Positions 18,098 through 26,420 of a stretch of DNA of 64,000 bases are shown piece after piece. The DNA comes from Antrihabitans stalagmiti (GTDB taxonomy: Bacteria; Actinomycetota; Actinomycetes; Mycobacteriales; Mycobacteriaceae). The notes beneath the pieces are model-generated. The model did no database searches. It saw nothing but the letters and a program-made list of their open reading frames with translations, and was not told where the DNA came from. The stretch spans positions 186,001 to 250,000 of the forward strand of contig NZ_JAEMNV010000007.1 of NCBI RefSeq assembly GCF_016482825.1. The letters run 5' to 3'. Within the stretch, counting starts at the first letter, position 1. Each line of letters opens with the position of its first letter. Both the position numbers and the translations under genes were made by a program.

Positions 18098-18658
18098 TCA
18101 GCCGAAGAGTTCACCGATCCGCGACAGCAGCCCGGCAGGTGTCATCGAGGAGCCGGCCGAGCCTGAACCCGAGCCGGTGTCGGGCGGTGCCGCCGCGCAA
18201 CCGGTGACTGTCATTGTCTTCTCGGGGACGAAGTCGTCGCTCTCCGGTCCCAGGATCACCCGGTAGTGCACGACGTGTGTAGCTGCAGCGGGGTTGGGGA
18301 GATTTTCGACGGCTTTGAGGTCGACCTGCTTCTCCGTATGGAACGGCGGCTCGATGTCGCGTCGATACGGCGTGGTCGGTGTGCCGTCGGCAACGCCTGC
18401 GGAGAGCGGTGGTCGCCTGCCGGTCGGGCCGCTACCGTAATCCGGACCGGTCAGCGGCTCGTCGTCGATCCAGTAGTCCATCGTGTACGAACGGTTCGTG
18501 CGGTTGTCGATCGAGAACGTCACCTTGCAGCCACCGTTGTCGACCGCGTTGGCTTCCAATCCGGGTGGCGCGGCAGACGCGACGCCGGGGAAGAACAGTG
18601 CAGACGCGCCGACAGTGGCGAGAGCTACACCCCATCGTGCCGGTGTGGTTCGAAGCAT
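18098..18658 (-). CDS. secreted hypothetical protein
   Basis: A 186-residue protein with a Sec signal peptide: MLRTTPARWGVALATVGASALFF... ending in VASAAP, with cleavage after ASA. The mature part begins with CKVTFSIDNRTNRSYTMDYWIDDEP and looks like an all-beta extracellular domain, with Cys residues near both ends (GGCKVTF and TVTGCAAAP) that may pair. A Gly/Ser-rich segment lies near the C-terminus. The ATG at 18658 is chosen because only this start gives a clean signal peptide. I do not recognise a named family. A 28-bp palindrome lies 155 bp upstream. Confidence 0.75.
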   Translation of the reverse strand: MLRTTPARWGVALATVGASALFFPGVASAAPPGLEANAVDNGGCKVTFSIDNRTNRSYTMDYWIDDEPLTGPDYGSGPTGRRPPLSAGVADGTPTTPYRRDIEPPFHTEKQVDLKAVENLPNPAAATHVVHYRVILGPESDDFVPEKTMTVTGCAAAPPDTGSGSGSAGSSMTPAGLLSRIGELFG

Positions 18659-18812
18659 CAGTGATCGATCCCTTCGGAGTGGGGGTAATCGCCCGACCCT
18701 AACAAGGTAAAGGGAACCTGTTTCACATTTTCGACAATCGTTGCAGGACAAAGACCTTTCGTCGCCGAGCAGACGGTTCCGGAGGCGAAGCAGAATGAGC
18801 ATGTGCCGCTGA

Positions 18813-18840
18813 TCCGGACGTCCCCGCGGGGACGTCCGGA
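18813..18840. repeat. perfect 28-bp palindrome
   Basis: The half TCCGGACGTCCCCG is followed directly by its exact complement CGGGGACGTCCGGA with no spacer. It lies 20 bp downstream of the lipoprotein gene end on the minus strand and upstream of the secreted-protein gene. With no loop and no T-run it is more like a dyad binding site than a classic terminator, but a cruciform or a hairpin of both arms is possible. Confidence 0.7.
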
Positions 18841-18859
18841 CGCTCCGAACCATTCGTCG

Positions 18860-19630
18860 TCAGCCGTCGCTCGGGCCGATCCACTCGGGATACTGGATAC
18901 CAACCGGCATTGTGGGTGGGAGTGTGCCCAGTGGTGGGGACATTATGCGCGGACTTGGCCTAACCGCGGATGGGTACAGTGCCTGAAACCAGCGGGCACA
19001 GCCTTCCGGGAGGCGATCGTACTCGTGACGGAGTTCGTCAATGCGCCACGAGCCGAACACATTCCAATCCGGCACGTAGCGGCCCAGCGAATCTGCAACC
19101 TCAGGGCGACGATCAGGCGAACCTGTTTTTCCGATGTTGTCCGCTGGATTGGACATACGAACGTTTATCCCTATCACCTCGGGACCAGGGCGGGCGAGCA
19201 CTCCTGCACTCTCGAATATGACGTAGCTACACACGGTCGCCGAGACAGAACTTTCCGAAAACGAGAGTCCCGCGATGTGGTTGAAGTCGGTCCGTGGCCA
19301 ACCTAATGCCCTCTTCGGACTATCAGCGAGACTCCAGTCGACATACGAAAGTAGGCGACTCCGCTCGCTTTCAGTCGCCTCCTCGTAGCCAGGGAACGTC
19401 TGATCGAAACCCGCGAAGCGCGTATAGGTCGCGGCGTCGACGGCAGCGCGGACCAACTCCGCGCCCCGATCGAACAAGTCGATGCCGGGGTCAGCCGACC
19501 AGATCTCGCTGTACCGCGGCTGCGGTCCAACGCGATGCAAGGCCTTGCCTGTACCAAACCAGCCACAGCCGGTGGCGACCAACGTGGCGGACATCAGTAT
19601 TCCGGCGATACGAACTCGATTGTCAGCCAT
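18860..19630 (-). CDS. lipoprotein coupled to the large WXG protein
   Basis: A 256-residue protein with a lipoprotein signal peptide: RVRIAGILMSATLVATGC with lipobox VATGC (Cys22). The mature part has YSEIWSADPGIDLFDRGAELVRAAVDAATYTRFAGFDQTFPGYEEA and ends in a Pro-rich tail. I do not know a function. Its ATG-ATG start overlaps the end of the upstream WXG gene by 8-11 bp, so translation is coupled. The order small EspC-like gene, large gene, lipoprotein recalls Rv2078-Rv2079-lppJ (Rv2080) of M. tuberculosis from memory. The second ATG (19630) has the better spaced GAG. Confidence 0.75.
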   Translation of the reverse strand: MADNRVRIAGILMSATLVATGCGWFGTGKALHRVGPQPRYSEIWSADPGIDLFDRGAELVRAAVDAATYTRFAGFDQTFPGYEEATESERSRLLSYVDWSLADSPKRALGWPRTDFNHIAGLSFSESSVSATVCSYVIFESAGVLARPGPEVIGINVRMSNPADNIGKTGSPDRRPEVADSLGRYVPDWNVFGSWRIDELRHEYDRLPEGCARWFQALYPSAVRPSPRIMSPPLGTLPPTMPVGIQYPEWIGPSDG

Positions 19631-21938
19631 CATTTCTCACGACATCGTCGTAGGAGGCACGGAGGACGGAATTGAAGCCGTACGCGGGATCGGACAGCCT
19701 GGAGAACATTGCCGTAAAGTCCTCCTGCCTCTGCTGATTGTTCTTGGTCAACTCGGCTACTTCGTCCCAAGACCTGAGCTGCTCCCCAGAGAAGGCCCAG
19801 GGGAAGTCGCGCCTGAACTCGTCCGGCAGATCTGGAACCGCGCACAAGATGGCGTGGTGATGCCGATCGAAGTTGACACCGCCCAAGGCGGATTCTTCGG
19901 GCCCGTCGGGTTCCTCGCCGATTATGGATTCCTTCAGCGAATCACCGCCTGCATCGACCATCGCGTTGATCACGGCGCCATGCGGACTCTTGTCGATTCC
20001 TAAGGACACTGCACTCAGCACTGCGTCGTATGCGGACGACTTCCGGTCGTAGGCAGCCTGTGCCTGATCGGCTGTGTCATCGAACTGATCTTGTACCGAC
20101 AGCATGATTCCTTTGTCCATCTCACCGAGGAGTCGTCCTGCGACGGAAAGATGCCCACCTGCCGACGGGTCGTTCGGGTCGAGAGCAAAGCGCCCCTCGG
20201 CGGCCAACTCTTCGTTGATCGCGGCTTGCGTGAAGACACTCCCTGCTTGTTCGCCGCTGTTCAGCACCGCAAACACATTCGACCCGCCTTGGAAATGGTT
20301 CTCGTCGTCGGTCAACCACTCGGCTGTGTCGAATCCCGGCTTCGTCGGCTGATCCGCGCCACCGAAGTCCGCCACATAGGGAGTGAGGCTGTGCGCGACT
20401 GTCTCCAGCAATTCCGGATTCACCTGCCCGACCGACAGTCCATCGGTGCCTTCGATATTCAGCAAACTGTCGCGGGCTTCGTCGGTGCTCATGTGCTGCG
20501 CGACGGTCTCCATGATGTCGCCTGTCCGCGTCGCGATTGCGACATCACTCGACGACCAACCGTTCTCGATCGTGGCGTCGTTCTCACCGAAACGAAACAG
20601 TGCCGATGCACCGGTACCGTCGTCGGTCCACTGTCGGGTGAGAACGTCGTCGAGGAAGTCCTGACCATGCTCGGAATTGGAGATGGCATCCAATACAGCG
20701 ACCTTGTCGTTGCCTGTTGCCGCGAAGATCTCGGACACCATGCTGTTGTAATCCGCTTCCCGCGGTCGGTACTCACCTTGGATTGCAGGATGGCCGTCGA
20801 TGAAGATGTCCTCGTTGTCCGCTTTTCCACTCTTTTCGTGACCGACTTGTGCGTCGAGATATTGACGGCCAACCTCTAGGAGGCCCTCGTCCAGCGCGCT
20901 TCCCACCATGTACTCGACTCCTGCAGCGCCGGAAATGCGCGCAATTGCCTGATTGTCGTCGACACCGTTGAAATTGATGGTCGGCTTCACTGCTCCCGGA
21001 TCGCTGCCGAATCTGCGCGTTACGAGGTCGTCGCGTGTCAACGATTCGCGGATCTTGTTCGGCAACAAATTCGGTCCGCCTTTGGCAGGGACCGCGGGAT
21101 CACCTGCAATCGATGTCTTGATTTTCTCGTTCGACAGGATCTGGAGCGAATTCGCCAGAGCCTGACGCGATTCCGGTGGAAGTTTGTTCATGATTGCTTC
21201 GATTTCACGTGGCGTTTTACCGTCGAGTGCGCGGCCGACCTGATTCAGGTATTCCATCTGCGAAGCCGGTACCGTCGCCGTGTTGCCGGCCTGCAGCGAC
21301 CCGATCTGCTCTGGAGTGAGCCGCGCCGATTCGATCAGACGTTGCTGCTGCTCGAGTGTCATCGACGAGGGATTCGTGGCGATCTGCTCGCCATCGGATT
21401 TTCCTTGGTCACGTCCGAGCGCTCCGCTACTCGTGAACGCAGCACGGAGGTCGCCGCGGGCGTTGCCGAGATCGGCATCGACTCGCGCGTCGGCCTGCTC
21501 GGCAAGCAGGGCGTTGTCGGTGATCACCGCTTGTAGCTCGGCGCGCTGCTTCACTCGCTCGACACTCGGCTTGCCGACCGTGTCGACGACGACCAGATCG
21601 TCGGTCACGATGTACGCCTGATTCTCGGCGAAGTCGATCGCATGGCGAACATGCTGCAGCGGCGCGTCGACCTCCCCGCAGCCAAGCTTCGCGCGCTCAG
21701 CCAGTTGCTCGAGCTTGTCGACGAGCGAATATGCCGTCAGTCTGTCTCGATCGGCCCAACGCTGAGCAGCTTCGGCCGTCTCGCCTTCCCAGTGCTTGTC
21801 GTCGTTGACCTTCCCGACAGCGGCAACGTACTGCTCGAATTTCTCTTCGATGCCACGCCCGACGGTGAGCCACGCTTCGCCGAGTCGAACGAGCTGTTGT
21901 GGGTCCCACGAATAGATCTGATCGCGATTCAACGTCAT
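19623..21938 (-). CDS. large WXG-domain protein, probable type VII secretion substrate
   Basis: A 771-residue protein. The N-terminus is an alpha-helical ESX-like domain with W-E-G at 50-52 in a helical hairpin (EEKFEQYVAAVGKVNDDKHWEGETAE). A helical middle region (LTPEQIGSLQAGN, REIEAIMNKLPPESRQALANSLQIL) is followed by a long acidic region with SEIFAATGNDKVAVLDAISN and HLSVAGRLLGEMDKGIMLSVQDQF. It fits the mycobacterial proteins annotated as TPR-repeat-region proteins. No membrane segment or signal peptide is visible, as expected for type VII export. It overlaps the upstream EspC-like gene by ATGA and the downstream lipoprotein gene, forming one translationally coupled unit. Whether the C-terminus is a toxin cannot be told. 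Confidence 0.75.
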   Translation of the reverse strand: MTLNRDQIYSWDPQQLVRLGEAWLTVGRGIEEKFEQYVAAVGKVNDDKHWEGETAEAAQRWADRDRLTAYSLVDKLEQLAERAKLGCGEVDAPLQHVRHAIDFAENQAYIVTDDLVVVDTVGKPSVERVKQRAELQAVITDNALLAEQADARVDADLGNARGDLRAAFTSSGALGRDQGKSDGEQIATNPSSMTLEQQQRLIESARLTPEQIGSLQAGNTATVPASQMEYLNQVGRALDGKTPREIEAIMNKLPPESRQALANSLQILSNEKIKTSIAGDPAVPAKGGPNLLPNKIRESLTRDDLVTRRFGSDPGAVKPTINFNGVDDNQAIARISGAAGVEYMVGSALDEGLLEVGRQYLDAQVGHEKSGKADNEDIFIDGHPAIQGEYRPREADYNSMVSEIFAATGNDKVAVLDAISNSEHGQDFLDDVLTRQWTDDGTGASALFRFGENDATIENGWSSSDVAIATRTGDIMETVAQHMSTDEARDSLLNIEGTDGLSVGQVNPELLETVAHSLTPYVADFGGADQPTKPGFDTAEWLTDDENHFQGGSNVFAVLNSGEQAGSVFTQAAINEELAAEGRFALDPNDPSAGGHLSVAGRLLGEMDKGIMLSVQDQFDDTADQAQAAYDRKSSAYDAVLSAVSLGIDKSPHGAVINAMVDAGGDSLKESIIGEEPDGPEESALGGVNFDRHHHAILCAVPDLPDEFRRDFPWAFSGEQLRSWDEVAELTKNNQQRQEDFTAMFSRLSDPAYGFNSVLRASYDDVVRNDG

Positions 21939-22270
21939 ACCGTCGGCTCCTCGACAGTCCAGCTTCCGAGCCCGGTGTTGTAGGCGTTGACCAGCGCGCC
22001 GACGTTTCGTTCGTCCTGGTCGCGGTACTCGCGAGCGATGCCGACCATGACATCGCCGGTTTCGCTCAATCGCTCTTGGATGGCAGGGATCAGAGATCGG
22101 TCGACGAGGCTGTGCGAAATATCAACGGCCACAAAGGCAGAAGACATCCCGTCCGGATTCGGACCTTGCGCGGTGTCGCCGATCAGATAGTCCACCATCT
22201 TGCTGCCGAGATCGTTCAGTTCTCCACCCAGCCGCGCCAGCACATCCAAATCAGCATTCAGCGATGCCAT
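21935..22270 (-). CDS. EspC-like/DUF2580 small secretion-associated protein
   Basis: A 111-residue helical protein, with ADLDVLARLGGELNDLGSKMVDYL followed by a second helical arm (AIQERLSETGDVMVGIAREYRDQDERNVGALVNAYN). Size and pattern fit the ESX-1 secretion-associated EspC/DUF2580 family, which pairs with larger substrates. Its stop overlaps the start of the large WXG gene by four bases (ATGA), so the two are co-translated. It heads the minus-strand unit and is divergent from a PPE-like/EspG pair. Confidence 0.75.
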   Translation of the reverse strand: MASLNADLDVLARLGGELNDLGSKMVDYLIGDTAQGPNPDGMSSAFVAVDISHSLVDRSLIPAIQERLSETGDVMVGIAREYRDQDERNVGALVNAYNTGLGSWTVEEPTV

Positions 22271-22347
22271 AACCGCCCCCCATTCGATAGCGTCCCGCCG
22301 GCTGAGCCGGCCCTAGCCCGTCGTGGTGTTGGACGCGGCTACGGGAC

Positions 22348-22402
22348 GATCGGTTCCATCCGTGGTCGGCCGAACCTGAATCTCGGTCGAATGGAACCGA
22401 TC
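22348..22402. promoter_or_regulatory. 12-bp inverted repeat in the divergent promoter of the type VII islet
   Basis: GATCGGTTCCAT at 22348-22359 is matched by its exact complement ATGGAACCGATC at 22391-22402, with 31 bp between the arms. It lies in the 217 bp between the divergent EspC-like and PPE-like genes, 85 bp before the PPE-like start. It could be a pair of half-sites for a shared regulator or an RNA hairpin in the leader of the PPE-like gene. Confidence 0.55.
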
Positions 22403-22487
22403 ACGGTCGGCGTGCGTCCAATCCGATATACAGGCCTGCATCTCGGGGTGGCGTCCCCACGCAGCGACATATACGGAGGGTGCGCAG

Positions 22488-23807
22488 ATGGCTCCGAAGG
22501 ACACCTTCGACTTGTTCGCGGACGACAGCACACGGACCAGCGTGCAGGGTCCCGTTGTCGGGCAGCGCGAGGTGACGGGGCTTTCACGCGAGTGGCACGA
22601 CCTCAACAGCCAGTACGGCAACAGCTTCGACAATCCGCACGTGAGCGCGGACGAAGCTTTCGAGACGTGGTCGCACGAGCAGATCGTCGCAGAGGTCACC
22701 AAGATGGCGCCTGCGACGATCAACAGCGCGGCCGACGCCTGGCGAGGGATCGCGACCGAAGCGTCGACTTTGCTCGACGCATTCCAGTCGAAGGTCGGTG
22801 CCGCGCTGTATCGCGGTTGGGAAGGAACTTTCGCCGCCGCTGCAGCACAGGGAATTTCCGACTACCACGGTCAAGCCCGCGCACTTCCGTTGACAACTCA
22901 GATGATCGCCAATCGACTCGACGAGGTCGAGAACTTCGTCCGACGAACCATCGCTGCTGTTCCACCGGTACCCGTCGAGACTGCGGCGTCCTCCCCCGGT
23001 CTGATTCCGATCCCGGGAGCAGCGAAAGCGGCCCATCATGTCGCCGACGAGTTGGAAGCCCAAGCGCAGCAGGCGTTGATCAGGCACTACAAACCGGGTG
23101 TTGTGTCGATAGACGGCCAGACTCCGAGGATTCCCCAGCCGTACAACCCGGTCGGACACTGGCAAGCCGAGGATCGATCGGGAAACGCGAACTCGCAATC
23201 GGTCGGAGGTCCCGGATCGGCCGGACCCGATGGAGCTTCCAGCGCGGCGACGTACCAGGTCAACGCCGAACGGCGCAGCGACACAACGAATCCCGCAGGC
23301 TCACCGGCGTCCGACGACACGGTGGCCGACCAATCGCAGTTCGCAGACGACACCCCGCTCGACGGCGACTCGGACGATCAGCAGTCGGTCCAGCCTACGA
23401 GCTCGGTCGACGATCCACTGTCCACCCGACCCACCTCGGCACCCGACTTCGACAGGCCGAATCCGAACAGCACTCCCCTGGATTCTTCTCGACCGAGCTC
23501 ACCCGGCCCGAGCACGAACCATCCGGGACCCGGCAGCGGTCCCAATCTTGCTGGGCCACTGCCTGTCTCGCTGTCGCCCGCACCGGGCGCTCCTGGGACA
23601 GCACCGACCCCAGCCGGCTCACCCGGGGCTCCCGCACCGGGACGACACGGCGCACCGGGCATGGGAGGTATGCACCCGCCGGGCGCTCGCGGCCGCGGCG
23701 AGGACGACGACGAACACAAGACCCCGAGCTATCTGGTCAACGTGCACAACGGAAATGCGTTGATCGGCAAGATCGACAAGGTCGCACCGCCGGTGATCGG
23801 CGAGTGA
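22488..23807 (+). CDS. PPE-like type VII secretion protein
   Basis: A 439-residue protein. The N-terminal 190 residues are helical and contain W-E-G at 111-113 in ALYRGWEGTFAAAAAQ, typical of the PPE/WXG group in Nocardiaceae. Residues about 200-405 are disordered, rich in Pro, Gly, Ser and Asp, and end with GMGGMHPPGARGRG. A short conserved tail follows: KTPSYLVNVHNGNALIGKIDKVAPPVIGE. ATG 22488 has GGAGGG upstream. The stop overlaps the GTG of the EspG gene by four bases. EspG chaperones bind PPE proteins in mycobacteria, so the gene pair is functionally consistent. Confidence 0.8.
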   Translation: MAPKDTFDLFADDSTRTSVQGPVVGQREVTGLSREWHDLNSQYGNSFDNPHVSADEAFETWSHEQIVAEVTKMAPATINSAADAWRGIATEASTLLDAFQSKVGAALYRGWEGTFAAAAAQGISDYHGQARALPLTTQMIANRLDEVENFVRRTIAAVPPVPVETAASSPGLIPIPGAAKAAHHVADELEAQAQQALIRHYKPGVVSIDGQTPRIPQPYNPVGHWQAEDRSGNANSQSVGGPGSAGPDGASSAATYQVNAERRSDTTNPAGSPASDDTVADQSQFADDTPLDGDSDDQQSVQPTSSVDDPLSTRPTSAPDFDRPNPNSTPLDSSRPSSPGPSTNHPGPGSGPNLAGPLPVSLSPAPGAPGTAPTPAGSPGAPAPGRHGAPGMGGMHPPGARGRGEDDDEHKTPSYLVNVHNGNALIGKIDKVAPPVIGE

Positions 23808-24568
23808 GCAGGCGAGAATGGCGGGTGACGGGAACCGAGTTCGGGGTTGCACTGCGCTCGGCCGGCCTCGACCGCTTGCCCTACCCCCTCAGATACCGCG
23901 AGAACGCCGACACCGGAACGCAATTGCGTACACAACGGTCTGCCGCGGCCGCCAGGCTTGCCGAAGACCGGAACGACGATCTGCGGGCAGCGCTGGAGGT
24001 GTTTGCCCGGCCCAGCCTTCGAATCGAGTTGTACGGCTTCCTCGGCCCGAACCTTCAGACGAGCGTGCGTGTGCATGCCGCCCTACTCGGACCGACAGCC
24101 GTGGTCGCCGTCCAAGACCCCGGCACGACGCCCGACACCGGGTCCGACCTCGTCGTCCGGCGCCTGCCCGCAAAGGCCATCACATCGCAGTTGCTCGAAC
24201 TGCTACCGTCCTGCGCGCCAGGACGATTGCGTGAGTTGACGATTCACAAATCCGACCTCGACGACGACCGACGCGGCGGGATTCTCACAGCGACGGATCA
24301 CGTCAGACCCCACGACACCATCGCCACGTTCTTCGACCGGCCACGCACGCTTGTCGCAGAGTTCGGTGCCGCACCAGGCGGAGGCTACGACAACCGAACC
24401 GACGAAGTCTCGACGAGCTTTCATGTGATCGACTACGCGAACGACGGCCGCTACCTCGTCCGCAACCGGCCGGATTCCATTGTGGCGCAGCCGGCCACGT
24501 CCACAGCGGTAGCCGCCGCAGTCGACAGTCTGATCAGCCGGACCGAATGGCGCAGCGGTGCCGAATAG
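23804..24568 (+). CDS. EspG-family type VII secretion chaperone
   Basis: A 254-residue cytosolic protein. The N-terminal pattern WRVTGTEFGVALRSAGLDRLPYPLRY is diagnostic for the EspG family, which bind PE/PPE substrates and guide them to the ESX machine. The alternating strands at about 85-150 and a C-terminal region with DNRTDEVSTSFHVIDYANDGRYLVRN also fit. The GTG at 23804 overlaps the PPE-like stop by GTGA, so translation is coupled. The much longer open frame on this strand is only a shadow further upstream. No EccB, EccC, EccD or MycP genes are present here, so it works with a secretion core encoded elsewhere. Confidence 0.85.
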   Translation: MSRREWRVTGTEFGVALRSAGLDRLPYPLRYRENADTGTQLRTQRSAAAARLAEDRNDDLRAALEVFARPSLRIELYGFLGPNLQTSVRVHAALLGPTAVVAVQDPGTTPDTGSDLVVRRLPAKAITSQLLELLPSCAPGRLRELTIHKSDLDDDRRGGILTATDHVRPHDTIATFFDRPRTLVAEFGAAPGGGYDNRTDEVSTSFHVIDYANDGRYLVRNRPDSIVAQPATSTAVAAAVDSLISRTEWRSGAE

Positions 24569-24580
24569 GCGAACCGCTGC
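24552..24580. terminator. hairpin terminator spanning the EspG stop
   Basis: The stem GCAGCGGTGCC pairs with GGC(GA)ACCGCTGC around the loop GAATA; the stop codon lies in the hairpin. It separates the EspG gene from the converging KASIII-like gene. Confidence 0.6.
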
Positions 24581-24615
24581 AACACTCGGTCCACGCTGTC
24601 ACGCCCGACGCTGAT

Positions 24616-25626
24616 TCAGCCTTTCCAGCGCACCGCGGTCGCGGCAGCGAAGTCACCGGCGTGTGCAAATCCCGCGAACATCACCAGCGATCCGGGCGCC
24701 ACCTTCCCTTCGCGGACTGCACGGTCGAACGTGACGGGAATTCCTGCGCCGAAAAGGTTTCCACAGTCCTCGAACGTATCCGGATGACGCTCCTTCGGGA
24801 CCTGCAGCGCGTCGCGCCAGTTCCGTAGGAACAGTCGGTTCGGCTGATTCGTCACAAGCAGATCCAGGTCGCTGGACTTCACGCCGATGCGCTTGCAGAC
24901 CTGTGCAGCAACTTCGGGCACGATGCGATTGCCCCGAGCGAGAACTTTCGCGATCTTCGACTCCGTGAAGCCGAGATGCATCTGCCCTTCGCCTGCCTCC
25001 CAGTATTTTCGGGGCGGATCGGCCATCACCGTCATCTGGCCTGCGTACTGCGGCAGATGAATCGCTTCGATATCGAGGATCGGAGACTCGTCGGACTTCG
25101 TCAGCAGACCGACCGCCGCACCATCGCCGGGGATCGCGGCTTGCGGCAAGGTCCGAACCTGGTCCTGCGTGAAGACCTGACCCGCACAGTTCTGCGTCGT
25201 GACGATCAAAGCCGAACGGGCAGAAGTCGTTTCGAGGATCTGCTTGGCGATCTTCATCATGTAGACGAACACCGCGCAGCCACCGTTGTGCAGGTCGATC
25301 AACCATTCCGGGTTGATACCGAGTCGGTGCGCAATGTCGCCGCCACTACCGACGATGCCGAGGTCAGGCAACTGGGTGTGGGTGATCAGGACGTCGACCT
25401 CGTCCAGGAAGTCGGCACCTTGCCGCTCGAACAATGGCGCGATGGCGGCTTCGACCATGTCGGCGGGCGTCTCGCCCGGTGCGACATGGTGGCGGAACGC
25501 GGGCGCCTTGAACATCACATTCGATGCCTGCGCCCCCGATTCCGCGTACTTGGCGAAGTAGTCCGCGCTGACCCGATCCTTCGGCAGGTAGCTGGAGACA
25601 TCGGCAAGGCTGACAACGGGTTTCAT
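24616..25626 (-). CDS. KASIII-like (FabH-fold) protein with an altered active site
   Basis: A 336-residue thiolase-fold protein resembling 3-oxoacyl-ACP synthase III. The nucleophile is present as Cys117 in DLHNGGCAVFVYMM. The usual catalytic His of the HQAN motif is replaced by Asn260 in LVTNQPNRLF. The final Asn is kept as Asn290 in CGNLFGAGIP, with the canonical 30-residue spacing to the altered position. The enzyme may therefore not decarboxylate malonyl-ACP and could instead act as an acyltransferase or condense other substrates. The ATG at 25626 shares a base with the stop of the upstream SRPBCC gene (TGATG), so the pair is coupled. Confidence 0.85.
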   Translation of the reverse strand: MKPVVSLADVSSYLPKDRVSADYFAKYAESGAQASNVMFKAPAFRHHVAPGETPADMVEAAIAPLFERQGADFLDEVDVLITHTQLPDLGIVGSGGDIAHRLGINPEWLIDLHNGGCAVFVYMMKIAKQILETTSARSALIVTTQNCAGQVFTQDQVRTLPQAAIPGDGAAVGLLTKSDESPILDIEAIHLPQYAGQMTVMADPPRKYWEAGEGQMHLGFTESKIAKVLARGNRIVPEVAAQVCKRIGVKSSDLDLLVTNQPNRLFLRNWRDALQVPKERHPDTFEDCGNLFGAGIPVTFDRAVREGKVAPGSLVMFAGFAHAGDFAAATAVRWKG

Positions 25627-26267
25627 CACTTCATCCACTCCGGCTTGATCGGCTGGCCATTGGCGTGCCGGTATTCGGCGATTGCTTTGAGGTTGCGCAG
25701 TTCCATGAGGTGGCCTGCATAGAAGAGCTCCCAGAAGTCACCGACCCAGACGGGACGACCCTCGGGCGCGGTTTCCGGGTAGGCGTTGCCGTCGTAGTAC
25801 GGATGGCGGCAGTTGGTCCAGATGACGACCGAACCGGGCTTGTTCAACACCACCTGCGCGTCGATAACGCGCATGAGGTAGATCATCCACAGGTGTTTGC
25901 CCTGGTCCCACGCGCAGTGGTAGTCGACGGTGCGAGCGTCTGCGCTGGCAATGGTTCGGGTGTAGATCTTGGTGTGGTCGCCGATTCGGTCGTCGGAAAC
26001 CCATAGACCTTCTTCGTCGCATTCGGCGAAGTCGCGCATGCTGTAGGTCCACTCGCCGAGACTTCTTGTGTCGGAGAGGTATTCGAACAACTCGTCCGGC
26101 GGAACATCGATGTGCTCCTGCACGGTGATGTAGTCGCCGTACACCTCCGCATGCGGGTAGACGGCTCGCGTCATGTCGAGGACGAGCGGCATGCCCTCCT
26201 TGACGCTGATGTTCTCGATCCGGTAGACGCCCGGAATCTCGAGTTCGGGCAAGGCGGGCGCAGTCAT
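25626..26267 (-). CDS. SRPBCC-fold protein coupled to the KASIII-like gene
   Basis: A 213-residue protein with a SRPBCC/START-like pattern: YITVQEHIDVPPDELFEYLSDTRSLGEWTYSMRDF at about 46-80, then DHTKIYTRTIASADARTVDYHCAWD and a C-terminal helix. A non-conserved N-terminal 40 residues precede the domain. Such folds act as ligand-binding proteins, cyclases or aromatases. It is the first gene of a two-gene unit with the KASIII-like protein, which suggests that it handles the same hydrophobic intermediate. Upstream is a 153-bp gap to the antiporter gene end. Substrate unknown. Confidence 0.75.
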   Translation of the reverse strand: MTAPALPELEIPGVYRIENISVKEGMPLVLDMTRAVYPHAEVYGDYITVQEHIDVPPDELFEYLSDTRSLGEWTYSMRDFAECDEEGLWVSDDRIGDHTKIYTRTIASADARTVDYHCAWDQGKHLWMIYLMRVIDAQVVLNKPGSVVIWTNCRHPYYDGNAYPETAPEGRPVWVGDFWELFYAGHLMELRNLKAIAEYRHANGQPIKPEWMK

Positions 26268-26420
26268 CGCGGGTGAGCTCCTTCAGCGGTGGCGAAATCC
26301 TTCGGACATGTATGAGATCCGACATGGACTAGACAGGATCGGACACAGATGAATACGGACTGGCCGTCGATCGGGTTGAACCCGCGAGAAGAAGTTTTCC
26401 TCGAAACTCAGCCCCGAAAT

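Noticed and set aside
21899-23803. The long plus-strand frame leading into the EspG gene
   Set aside because: Only the part from 23804 shows the EspG family. The upstream part runs through the PPE-like gene in another frame and has low-complexity Arg-rich composition.
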